DNA of 8,533 bases from a bacterium (GTDB lineage: Bacteria; Patescibacteriota; Gracilibacteria; JAUYGZ01; DAOVYC01). The notes below the pieces were generated by a model. It was given only the letters and a program-made list of their open reading frames with translations. It did not search any database and was not told the DNA's origin. This document shows, piece by piece, positions 1 to 5,636 of the stretch. Positions within the stretch are counted from its first letter, which is position 1. Each line of letters begins with the position of its first letter. Made by a program: the position numbers and the translations under genes. Location of the stretch: the NCBI GenBank assembly GCA_030635805.1, contig DAOVYC010000018.1:1-8533 (forward strand), in the 5' to 3' direction.

Positions 1-700
1 CAATCCCCTGCTTTTTTCCGATCCAGTTTTTTTGCATAATTTTGGTAGACTCGGGCCAGTCGATTTTATCGAGGCCGTTGATAAGGCCGGTGGTTTTACC
101 CTGATCTTCCAGAAAGTCGGTAATCTTGAAAAACCATTGGGCGAGTTTTTTTTGGACGACTTCATTTTTACAACGTTCGCATTTTCCATTTACCACTTGT
201 TCATTGGCAAGAACGGTTTTACAAGAATCACACCAGTTTACAGGAGACTCTTTTTTGTAAGCGAGATTGTTTTTGTAAAAAAATAAGAAAAACCACTGAG
301 TCCATTTGTAATAATCCGGATTACAGGTGGTTACTTCTCTTCCCCAATCGTAACTGAAGCCAAGGGATTGAATCTGTCTTTTGAAAGTCTTGATATTGTC
401 ATGAGTGGATTTGTCCGGATCTATCCCGGTTTTGATAGCGTAATTTTCCGCAGGCAAACCAAAAGCATCCCATCCCATAGGATGGAGGACGTTAAATCCC
501 TTCATCCGTTTGTAACGTGAAAAAATATCGGTAGCGGTATATCCCTCCGGATGACCAACGTGGAGTCCGCTACCGGATGGATATGGAAACATATCCAGAA
601 TATAATATTTCTCTTTATCGGATTTGTCTTCAGCATGGAAGAGATTTAGCTCTTCCCATTTTTTTTGCCATTTGGGTTCTGATTTTTGATGATCGTACAT
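1..700 (-). CDS. leuS: Leucyl-tRNA synthetase, N-terminal part (runs off left edge)
   Basis: Class I aminoacyl-tRNA synthetase that charges tRNA-Leu in the cytoplasm. The frame is open from an ATG at 700 to the window edge, giving 233 codons of a protein usually about 800-870 residues long. Visible family signatures are MFPYPSG (37-43), the HIGH-type ATP-binding motif HVGH (47-50), [17 protein letters not shown] (73-89), and a zinc-knuckle pattern with Cys157, Cys160, Cys174 and Cys177 matching the ZN1 insertion of bacterial LeuRS. The visible end (NWIGKKQG) lies where the family reads NWIGRSEG, just before the editing domain. KMSKS and the anticodon-binding domains are outside the window. 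No Shine-Dalgarno site precedes the ATG. It is divergent from the coiled-coil/recJ pair. The identification is firm; no frameshift was found when reading the whole stretch. Confidence 0.97.
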   Translation of the reverse strand, partial: MYDHQKSEPKWQKKWEELNLFHAEDKSDKEKYYILDMFPYPSGSGLHVGHPEGYTATDIFSRYKRMKGFNVLHPMGWDAFGLPAENYAIKTGIDPDKSTHDNIKTFKRQIQSLGFSYDWGREVTTCNPDYYKWTQWFFLFFYKNNLAYKKESPVNWCDSCKTVLANEQVVNGKCERCKNEVVQKKLAQWFFKITDFLEDQGKTTGLINGLDKIDWPESTKIMQKNWIGKKQGI

Positions 701-873
701 AAAAACATATAACTTAAAACATGTAACATTTAACACAAAACAGAGAAACATAAAAGATTTCTTACAAATTATGAACTAATTATGAACTTTTGAGATTAAA
801 TTCTTTACCGGATATATAATTTTGCTATAGTGAAAATCCTTTCCGAAATGGTCTAATTTTTGATATTTAAATA
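701..873. other. Divergent intergenic region between leuS and the coiled-coil gene
   Basis: This 173-base AT-rich spacer separates two divergent genes. The right half holds a convincing plus-strand promoter (listed separately). The left half (about 701-740) is a run of related AT-rich words around ACAT and TTAA, and must hold the leuS promoter, but no clear -35/-10 pair could be picked on the minus strand. A three-codon ATG-GTC-TAA lies at 848-856 in the leader of the coiled-coil gene; it is probably chance. Confidence 0.6.
804..831 (+). promoter_or_regulatory. Extended -10 promoter for the coiled-coil/recJ operon
   Basis: TTTACC at 804-809 and TATAGT at 826-831 are 16 bases apart, with TG at 823-824 giving an extended -10 (TGCTATAGT). 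Transcription would begin near 838, leaving a leader of about 36 bases before the GTG at 874. An alternative -10 (TATAAT, 815-820) exists, but its best -35 (TTGAGA, 790-795) has a long 19-base spacer. Confidence 0.65.
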
Positions 874-1338
874 GTGAAGAAAAAAAATGCTTCAGGTCAG
901 CGCTTTTTAGTTTCTAAAAAAGAACTAAAGGAAACCATTAAAGAAGTGGTTGTTCCGCTTTTTAATCAGGTAAATGATAGAATAGATGGAGTTGAAAGTG
1001 GTCTTGGTGGAAGAATGGATGGTTTGGATAAAAGAATGGATGGTTTGGAAAAAGGACTTGGTGGAAGAATGGATGATCTGGAAAAAGGGCTTGGTGGAAG
1101 AATGGATGATCTGGAAGTTTCAGTGGCCGCTATTCATAAGGATCTTTCTATTCATAAAAACGAGACGGCTAATAATTTTGATTATCTTTTTACGAAAATC
1201 GATGCTCTTGAGAATGAATATCACGTTCTTCATTTTCATATAAAAGATTGGGATGTTTTAAAAAGAGATACCAGAAGGAATAGGGAAAGAATTGAAAAAG
1301 TCGAGATACAAGTGAAAGAACTCTGTAATAAAATTTGA
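874..1338 (+). CDS. Small coiled-coil protein with 7/11-residue repeats
   Basis: A 154-residue protein of unknown function starting at GTG 874; this is the first possible start after an in-frame TAA at 868, and the nearby ATG at 887 is out of frame. There is no signal peptide or membrane segment, so it is probably cytoplasmic. The N-terminus is basic (KKKNASGQRF), followed by an amphipathic helix (about 15-40). Residues 44-81 form a repeat array on the theme LGGRMDDLEKG, with 11-residue units and one 7-residue insertion. The C-terminal half is helical and charged. Hydrophobic spacing of 7 and 11 suggests an oligomeric coiled coil. Similar short coiled-coil proteins with RMDGLEK-type repeats are common in Patescibacteria genomes, to my knowledge without an assigned function. 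No Shine-Dalgarno site is seen. It is probably cotranscribed with recJ, whose possible TTG start overlaps its TGA stop. Confidence 0.8.
   Translation: MKKKNASGQRFLVSKKELKETIKEVVVPLFNQVNDRIDGVESGLGGRMDGLDKRMDGLEKGLGGRMDDLEKGLGGRMDDLEVSVAAIHKDLSIHKNETANNFDYLFTKIDALENEYHVLHFHIKDWDVLKRDTRRNRERIEKVEIQVKELCNKI
1003..1116 (+). repeat. In-frame tandem repeat, 33-base units
   Basis: Units beginning CTTGGTGGAAGAATGGAT start at 1003, 1057 and 1090. The last two are 33 bases apart, and the first two are 54 apart (33+21), the extra 21 bases being a partial unit that encodes one heptad. All spacings are multiples of three and seven or eleven codons, so the repeat changes coiled-coil length without breaking the frame. 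Confidence 0.85.
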
Positions 1339-1352
1339 AAAATTCAGTATTT

Positions 1353-3002
1353 ATGAGCCTAGCGACGTCTTTAACTGGAAAAATCTGGGAAATCAAGAAC
1401 GAAGCGATCGAAGGATCGCTTTTGAATAGGATATTGAGTATTAGAGACCTTGGAAATCTGAATATGGATTTAAATGATTTACATAGTCCTTATAAATTAA
1501 AGGATATTCGCAAGGCGGTGGAAAGAATTATGAAGGCAATTGAAAATGGAGAACGGATAATGATTTTTGGAGATTATGATGTAGATGGGGTAGCTTCAAG
1601 TGCGATTTTATTTCAAACTTTGAATAAAATTGGAGCACAAGCTTCAGTGCGCTTACCAAGCAGGTTTACCGATGGCTATGGGTTAAATAACGAATTTGTA
1701 GAAGAATGTAAGAAGTTGGGAGTGGGACTGATAATTACGGTGGATTGCGGTATTTCCGATGTTCAGGAAATTGAATTAGCAAATCAGAGTGGAATTGATG
1801 TAATTATAACCGATCATCATCATGTTTCCCCCACCCTACCGCGGGCTTATGCGATTGTGAATCCCAAACAGGCTGATTGTACCTATCCATTTAAAATGTT
1901 GTCGGGAGCGGGAGTGGTATTTAAATTAATTCAAGTTTTATTTGAATATGCTAAATTGCCGGCGAACGAGACTCACAGATTTCTGGATTTAGTCGCTCTG
2001 GCGACGACCGCGGATTGTATGCCAATTTTAGGTGAGAATAGGATTATGGTGAAATATGGGCTGGAAAAACTGGCAACAGATCCAAATGCGGGTCTGAAAG
2101 AGTTGATGAAACAAGTGGGGGTGGATTTAAATAAATTATCGACATATACCTTTGGATTTCAGATAGGACCACCCTTAAACGCGGTTGGACGTTTGGATTC
2201 AGCCTTGGATGCTTTTCATCTTCTTAACGGGAATGTTGAATTAGCCTCTAAGCTGGTAGCGATGAATACGGAAAGACAAGCGCTTTTGAAAAAGGCTATT
2301 GAGGAGGCGGAAGAAGTAGTCGGGGATAATCTTAAGGGAAACAGAATTATTGCGGTAAAATCTACAGATTGGGGGGTGGGAATTATTGGTTTGATAGCTT
2401 CGAAATTGACTGAAAAGTATCATCGGTCTTCTCTGGTAATGACAGAGAGAAATGGTGAGCTGGTGGGGTCGGCTCGCTCTATAGAAGCTTATAGTATTAT
2501 TGAAGCTCTAACGCGAAATAAGGATTTATTTACTCATTTTGGCGGTCATGATCAGGCGGCGGGATTTTCTTTACAGCCGGAAACTTTTGAGAAATTGATA
2601 GAGGAGATGGAGAAAGATGCGGATGAGTATTTAAATGAGAATGACTTGGTACAGAAAATTAAAATAGATACTGTGATTTCTGAAGACGAGGTGAATTTTG
2701 AAAATATTGAAGAGCTGGAGAAATTAAAACCTTTTGGAATTGGAAATCCTACCCCCCTCTTTTGTGTGAAAGGTAAAACGCTTGAGATGCTTAAGATAAT
2801 TGGGAAAGATAAGAAGCATCTTAGTTTTTTAGTAAATTTGGGAGGGAAGAAAATCAGGGCGATTGCTTTTGGTTTTGGTGAATATTTAAACGTGTTGAAT
2901 AAGGGAGGTTTATTTGATCTCGCCGTGCAGATGGAGGAGGACGAGTGGGCTGGTGAACGGAGGTTGCAGTTGGTAGTGAGGGATGTGAAGCAAAAAACAT
3001 AG
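1353..3002 (+). CDS. recJ: Single-stranded-DNA-specific exonuclease RecJ
   Basis: A 5'-to-3' exonuclease on single-stranded DNA that acts in recombinational repair, mismatch repair and base excision repair. The 549 residues are close to family length (E. coli about 577). DHH domain motifs are in order: DYDVDG (74-79), VDCG (130-133), DHH (154-156), SGAGVVFKL (184-192) and Asp221 in ATTADCMP; these supply the metal-binding residues. GPPLNAVGRLDSA (273-285) follows. The DHHA1 domain contains GGHDQAAGFSL (397-407), and the C-terminal OB-like part ends in RLQLVVRDVK. All key residues are present, so the enzyme should be active. ATG 1353 was chosen; an in-frame TTG at 1335, overlapping the upstream TGA, would add six residues (MKNSVF). 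Neither start has a Shine-Dalgarno site. It lies 14 bases behind the coiled-coil gene, probably in one transcript. Confidence 0.96.
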   Translation: MSLATSLTGKIWEIKNEAIEGSLLNRILSIRDLGNLNMDLNDLHSPYKLKDIRKAVERIMKAIENGERIMIFGDYDVDGVASSAILFQTLNKIGAQASVRLPSRFTDGYGLNNEFVEECKKLGVGLIITVDCGISDVQEIELANQSGIDVIITDHHHVSPTLPRAYAIVNPKQADCTYPFKMLSGAGVVFKLIQVLFEYAKLPANETHRFLDLVALATTADCMPILGENRIMVKYGLEKLATDPNAGLKELMKQVGVDLNKLSTYTFGFQIGPPLNAVGRLDSALDAFHLLNGNVELASKLVAMNTERQALLKKAIEEAEEVVGDNLKGNRIIAVKSTDWGVGIIGLIASKLTEKYHRSSLVMTERNGELVGSARSIEAYSIIEALTRNKDLFTHFGGHDQAAGFSLQPETFEKLIEEMEKDADEYLNENDLVQKIKIDTVISEDEVNFENIEELEKLKPFGIGNPTPLFCVKGKTLEMLKIIGKDKKHLSFLVNLGGKKIRAIAFGFGEYLNVLNKGGLFDLAVQMEEDEWAGERRLQLVVRDVKQKT

Positions 3003-3038
3003 AGCACAAAATACGTTAAATCCCCTTCGCTCAATAAC

Positions 3039-3066
3039 TTGTTTTTATACATATAAAATGTATAAT
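3039..3066 (+). promoter_or_regulatory. Promoter for the lipoprotein transcript
   Basis: TTGTTT at 3039-3044 and a consensus TATAAT at 3061-3066 are separated by 16 bases, only 37 bases after the recJ stop. Transcription would start near 3073, giving a long leader (about 134 bases) before the lipoprotein ATG at 3207 but only about 14 bases before the small ORF at 3087. Confidence 0.7.
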
Positions 3067-3086
3067 ATCTTTCCGTATCTTTGTAT

Positions 3087-3143
3087 ATGCATCTCTTTGA
3101 CCATTTTGGTTTTGGTCGAGGTGAAGCTGGTGCGAAGAGATGA
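3087..3143 (+). CDS. Possible 18-codon leader ORF
   Basis: ATG at 3087 opens 18 codons ending in TGA: MHLFDHFGFGRGEAGAKR. It begins about 14 bases after the predicted transcription start. That is the same promoter-to-ATG layout as the membrane-protein gene at 4466, which also lacks a Shine-Dalgarno site, so translation is plausible. The frame then stays open for nine further codons (SLTSLTLFK) to a TAA at 3171-3173. The peptide has no signal sequence and is Gly/Arg rich. It could be a regulatory leader peptide, an unannotated small protein, or chance within a structured RNA. Confidence 0.25.
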   Translation: MHLFDHFGFGRGEAGAKR

Positions 3144-3194
3144 TCTTTGACATCACTAACTCTGTTTAAATAATTTTTTTTATTCTTCAACAAG

Positions 3195-3200
3195 AAAGGG
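3195..3200 (+). promoter_or_regulatory. Ribosome binding site of the lipoprotein gene
   Basis: AAAGGG sits six bases before the ATG at 3207. It is one of only two recognisable Shine-Dalgarno-like sites in the window, and it fixes the start of the signal peptide. Confidence 0.55.
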
Positions 3201-3206
3201 ATTATT

Positions 3207-4349
3207 ATGAAGAAAGTACTTTTTCTGATGGCGTTTGTTTTGTTTTTTATGGTTGCTTGTGACAATAACTCGGGAAGTTCAACTAAAAAACTTGTTGTTA
3301 CCCGAGCGATTGACCCGGGTGTTACCCGAGCAACTTATGGTGAGTACGTAAGGGTTGTGGCTTTTGATTTGCAGTCAAAAAACATAGACCACACTCTTAC
3401 CCAGTTGGCACTGACTCTAAAGGGATATGGGGGTACGGTTCCCAAGGATGTTGACCTCCTTGATCTCAGCCTGGAGATATCAACCGGAAGCGGCTCACCA
3501 ATATCACTGGATCGCTTTAAGGTTTTACAGCTCGGAAAGGTGACGTTTACCGGGTTCAGTCATGTCATTCCGAAAGGAGAGACACATCGTTTGCTGGTGC
3601 GAGCCAGTATTGACATGAATGCAACACTTGGCGGGTATGGTCTTTATCTTGAAACCGGTGATATATCTATCACCAATGATTCTTCAACTACTTTAATCCA
3701 GATTGAGGACAGTAATTCTGCGCTTGACTCTCGCCTGGAGGTGAAGAATGGGGTACGACTGACAATTGAGATTGACCCGACATTCGGAGGAAGCCAGGGG
3801 ATAGCCGGAGCGGCACCAACGAAAATCTTTCGAATGAGATTTGTGGTTGATAATGATTCTGATGCTCCTCTTCCGCAAAAAGTGAAAATCGATCGAGTTC
3901 GATTGACTTTTGAAGGAGATCTGGAGTTTTCAAATTTATACCTCATTGGCCCTCAGTCAAGTTGGGATAATCCTGTCGCTTCTTCTCAGCAATTACATGT
4001 GACTACAGTAATTGGTGGTAATCCGAGTGATGCAGCGGATCATGTAATCATTATTTCGACAGCACAGTTTGATTTCTCGGGAGACGATGCCTATATCGAA
4101 TATGGTACCTCAAAATGGTATGAAGGATATGCATTCGTTTACGCTATGTGCGACAACAGCCACCCTACCCGTACTTTGCGGGTTGGTATTGAGTGCATGG
4201 GGATTCCCACTGCCGATGGTCATTTAATGTGGTGGGATAATGGCGATATAAATGAAAACCCGGAAGCAAAGACTTTCGGAAGAGCGGAACCGAGCGGTTC
4301 ACTGTATCAGAATGAAATATCATTTACGGGTGGTAGCTACATTCCGTAA
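3207..4349 (+). CDS. Surface lipoprotein with beta-rich repeated domains
   Basis: A 380-residue exported protein of unknown function. Residues 1-18 form a lipoprotein signal: MKK, a hydrophobic core (4-16), and a lipobox reading MVAC with Cys18, where Met at -3 is slightly atypical. A short Ser/Asn/Lys linker follows. The rest is rich in beta-type alternation, without membrane segments. Two halves look distantly similar. Residues about 28-180 contain EYVRVVAFDLQS, LTQLALTLKG and IPKGETHRLLVRASID; residues about 182-380 contain IFRMRFVVDNDS and IDRVRLTFEG. This suggests tandem immunoglobulin-like or S-layer-like modules, as in many Patescibacteria cell-wall proteins. No catalytic motif is visible. 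Base composition is more GC-balanced than in recJ. It has its own promoter, a long structured leader and a terminator, so it is a single-gene unit. A structural or adhesive role is an inference. Confidence 0.8.
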   Translation: MKKVLFLMAFVLFFMVACDNNSGSSTKKLVVTRAIDPGVTRATYGEYVRVVAFDLQSKNIDHTLTQLALTLKGYGGTVPKDVDLLDLSLEISTGSGSPISLDRFKVLQLGKVTFTGFSHVIPKGETHRLLVRASIDMNATLGGYGLYLETGDISITNDSSTTLIQIEDSNSALDSRLEVKNGVRLTIEIDPTFGGSQGIAGAAPTKIFRMRFVVDNDSDAPLPQKVKIDRVRLTFEGDLEFSNLYLIGPQSSWDNPVASSQQLHVTTVIGGNPSDAADHVIIISTAQFDFSGDDAYIEYGTSKWYEGYAFVYAMCDNSHPTRTLRVGIECMGIPTADGHLMWWDNGDINENPEAKTFGRAEPSGSLYQNEISFTGGSYIP

Positions 4350-4370
4350 AAGAGTTGGTGATGACAGATT

Positions 4371-4400
4371 AAGGGGTCGGTTAAAAATCCGGCCTCTTTT
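4371..4400 (+). terminator. Intrinsic terminator after the lipoprotein gene
   Basis: AAGGGGTCGG (4371-4380) pairs along ten positions with CCGGCCTCTT (4389-4398), including two G-T wobbles, around an eight-base A-rich loop. The T-tract is short (4397-4400, then GG), so termination may be incomplete. It lies 21 bases after the lipoprotein stop. Confidence 0.7.
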
Positions 4401-4415
4401 GGCGTGGTTGAAATT

Positions 4416-4444
4416 TTGACTTTAGGTTTAAAATTCGTGATAAT
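4416..4444 (+). promoter_or_regulatory. Promoter of the membrane-protein gene
   Basis: TTGACT at 4416-4421 and GATAAT at 4439-4444 have an ideal 17-base spacer and match the sigma-70 consensus at ten of twelve positions. Transcription should begin near 4451, so the leader is only about 15 bases and consists of most of the palindrome ACTCTAGAGT (4450-4459), with seven Ts (4459-4465) directly before the ATG. Confidence 0.75.
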
Positions 4445-4465
4445 GAAACACTCTAGAGTTTTTTT

Positions 4466-5626
4466 ATGAGCAGTGGACGTAAAAAAAATCGGCCAGAGGA
4501 ATCTACGGAGAACGAAAGACAGCCTCAAGAATTAGAAACTCAAGAAACTTGTGAAGATAGTCGGATCCGTCGAATGCGGGGAAGAGTAGTTCGTTCGGTG
4601 GTTATTGTTTTACTACTAGGTGTTGCTACTGCTCTTTTTCTGGGAATAAGAAAAAAAATAGGGCAAGTTATGGGAGGTGGGATGCAAGTTTTAGCTATGT
4701 CGAGTAGTAGTCAGCCTTCAGATCGGGTACAAACGCAGTCAGCGGAGAGACTCTCTTCTCTGGAAATTATTGAGCTAGGAATTGAAAGGGCGGTTGAGCA
4801 AGGGTTGGTGACCGTAGAGCGAGTTGAAGTGCCAGATGCAGTGAAGACTGTTTATTATATTCCTCAGTTCCATCGAGATGCCGGTAGTTTTCAATTACGT
4901 GAGGTAGCGGTAGATTCTCAGGTGAGGATTTATCAAATTGTTCATACTTTGGCGGAGGCGTTCAAATCTTCCGGAGTAAGAAAAAAGGTGTTCAACGAGG
5001 GATCTCCGTTTGGTGAGCAGTTTTCCGGCAGGGTTCCCTTATCTTTTTGCAGTCAAAATCAACAAGAATGGCTTGATGATCCTGATGCCCTAGAACACTT
5101 TCTTTGTAATCCGGAAGAGCATGATCAGGGTTCGGATGATCTTCATTGGCCGGATGTTTTTGATAATTCAAATGTTAATTTAGTTGGACTGGAATCTCCT
5201 AACGGGATGAATTTTGTGAATGCTTATCGGGAAAGGGCGGCATTGATGGCGGCAATTGAAGCCGGGTATCGATATAATTCAGAGGACGGTAAAGTTTATT
5301 TCAATAATGGGCATTTATCAGTGACCTTTAAAGAAGCTCAAAAGATTATTCATAATTTTATGCTGGTGAATGGTGGGGAGGCGCAGGGACATTTGAGAGA
5401 CTCATCAAATCTCGAGGGGCTTCCGGATGGGGCAATAATTGTGCACGGTCAGGGACATACTAATGATTTACGGAGATTAGCGAGAGAGAAAAAGATCAAT
5501 CTGGTGATTTTAAAACCAACTATAGAAAATATGCCGAGTCTTGTTGATACGGATGATTTTTATCAAGCACAAGTGAATCAGGGGTATGCTGACCTTTCGG
5601 TGATTCAAGAGGTTTTTGAGAAATAA
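4466..5626 (+). CDS. Single-pass membrane protein with TraB/EreA/ChaN-like outer domain
   Basis: A 386-residue protein. Residues 1-41 are hydrophilic and end in an Arg-rich stretch (RRMRGRVVR), followed by one transmembrane helix (about 43-61), so the N-terminus should be inside and the large domain outside. Residues 128-386 recall the TraB/Tiki, EreA and ChaN superfamily by motif order: YYIPQFHRD with His136 where family members have GExH; SQVRIYQIVHTL (151-162); VFNEG with Glu178; LVGLESP with Glu243; RERAALMAAI (255-264); and AIIVHGQGH with His328 and His331 in a C-terminal strand-loop-helix. The family includes proposed metal-dependent hydrolases and TraB-like peptidases. The first motif has Gln instead of Glu, so activity is uncertain. 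There is no Shine-Dalgarno site, but the promoter supports this ATG. Its stop faces the fibre gene's stop ten bases away. The existence of the gene is secure; the family call is tentative. Confidence 0.75.
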   Translation: MSSGRKKNRPEESTENERQPQELETQETCEDSRIRRMRGRVVRSVVIVLLLGVATALFLGIRKKIGQVMGGGMQVLAMSSSSQPSDRVQTQSAERLSSLEIIELGIERAVEQGLVTVERVEVPDAVKTVYYIPQFHRDAGSFQLREVAVDSQVRIYQIVHTLAEAFKSSGVRKKVFNEGSPFGEQFSGRVPLSFCSQNQQEWLDDPDALEHFLCNPEEHDQGSDDLHWPDVFDNSNVNLVGLESPNGMNFVNAYRERAALMAAIEAGYRYNSEDGKVYFNNGHLSVTFKEAQKIIHNFMLVNGGEAQGHLRDSSNLEGLPDGAIIVHGQGHTNDLRRLAREKKINLVILKPTIENMPSLVDTDDFYQAQVNQGYADLSVIQEVFEK

Positions 5627-5636
5627 GGAAATCTTT

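Larger units (their letters stand above)
3073..3206 (+). promoter_or_regulatory. Structured 5' leader of the lipoprotein gene
   Basis: The leader can fold into a closed structure. The outer stem pairs CATCTCTT (3090-3097) with AAGAGATG (3135-3142), extendable by a T-G wobble. An inner hairpin pairs GACCA (3099-3103) with TGGTC (3113-3117) around a nine-base loop. About 17 bases on the 3' side of the inner hairpin stay unpaired or could form a weak third element. Eight Ts (3174-3181) lie 31 bases downstream, too far for a classical terminator. It matches no riboswitch family I recognise. The same bases can be read as an 18-codon ORF, so the pairing may be a coding by-product or the reverse. 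Confidence 0.4.

Noticed and set aside
32..286. Plus-strand 84-codon ORF
   Set aside because: It is the antisense shadow of leuS, whose minus-strand reading gives clear LeuRS motifs across the same bases.
3087..3173. UGA read as glycine (SR1/Gracilibacteria code), joining the leader ORF to SLTSLTLFK
   Set aside because: RecJ, the lipoprotein, the membrane protein, the S74 fibre and leuS contain no in-frame TGA over roughly 2,100 codons, while recoding genomes use it often.
3174..3181. T8 run as an intrinsic terminator in the lipoprotein leader
   Set aside because: The nearest stable stem ends at 3142, 31 bases upstream, and the sequence just before the T-run is AT-rich without a hairpin.
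2552..3265. Minus-strand 237-codon ORF spanning the recJ end and the recJ-lipoprotein spacer
   Set aside because: It is antisense to the conserved C-terminus of RecJ, to the leader and to the lipoprotein signal peptide. Its composition is low-complexity Ser/Phe/Lys without a recognisable domain.
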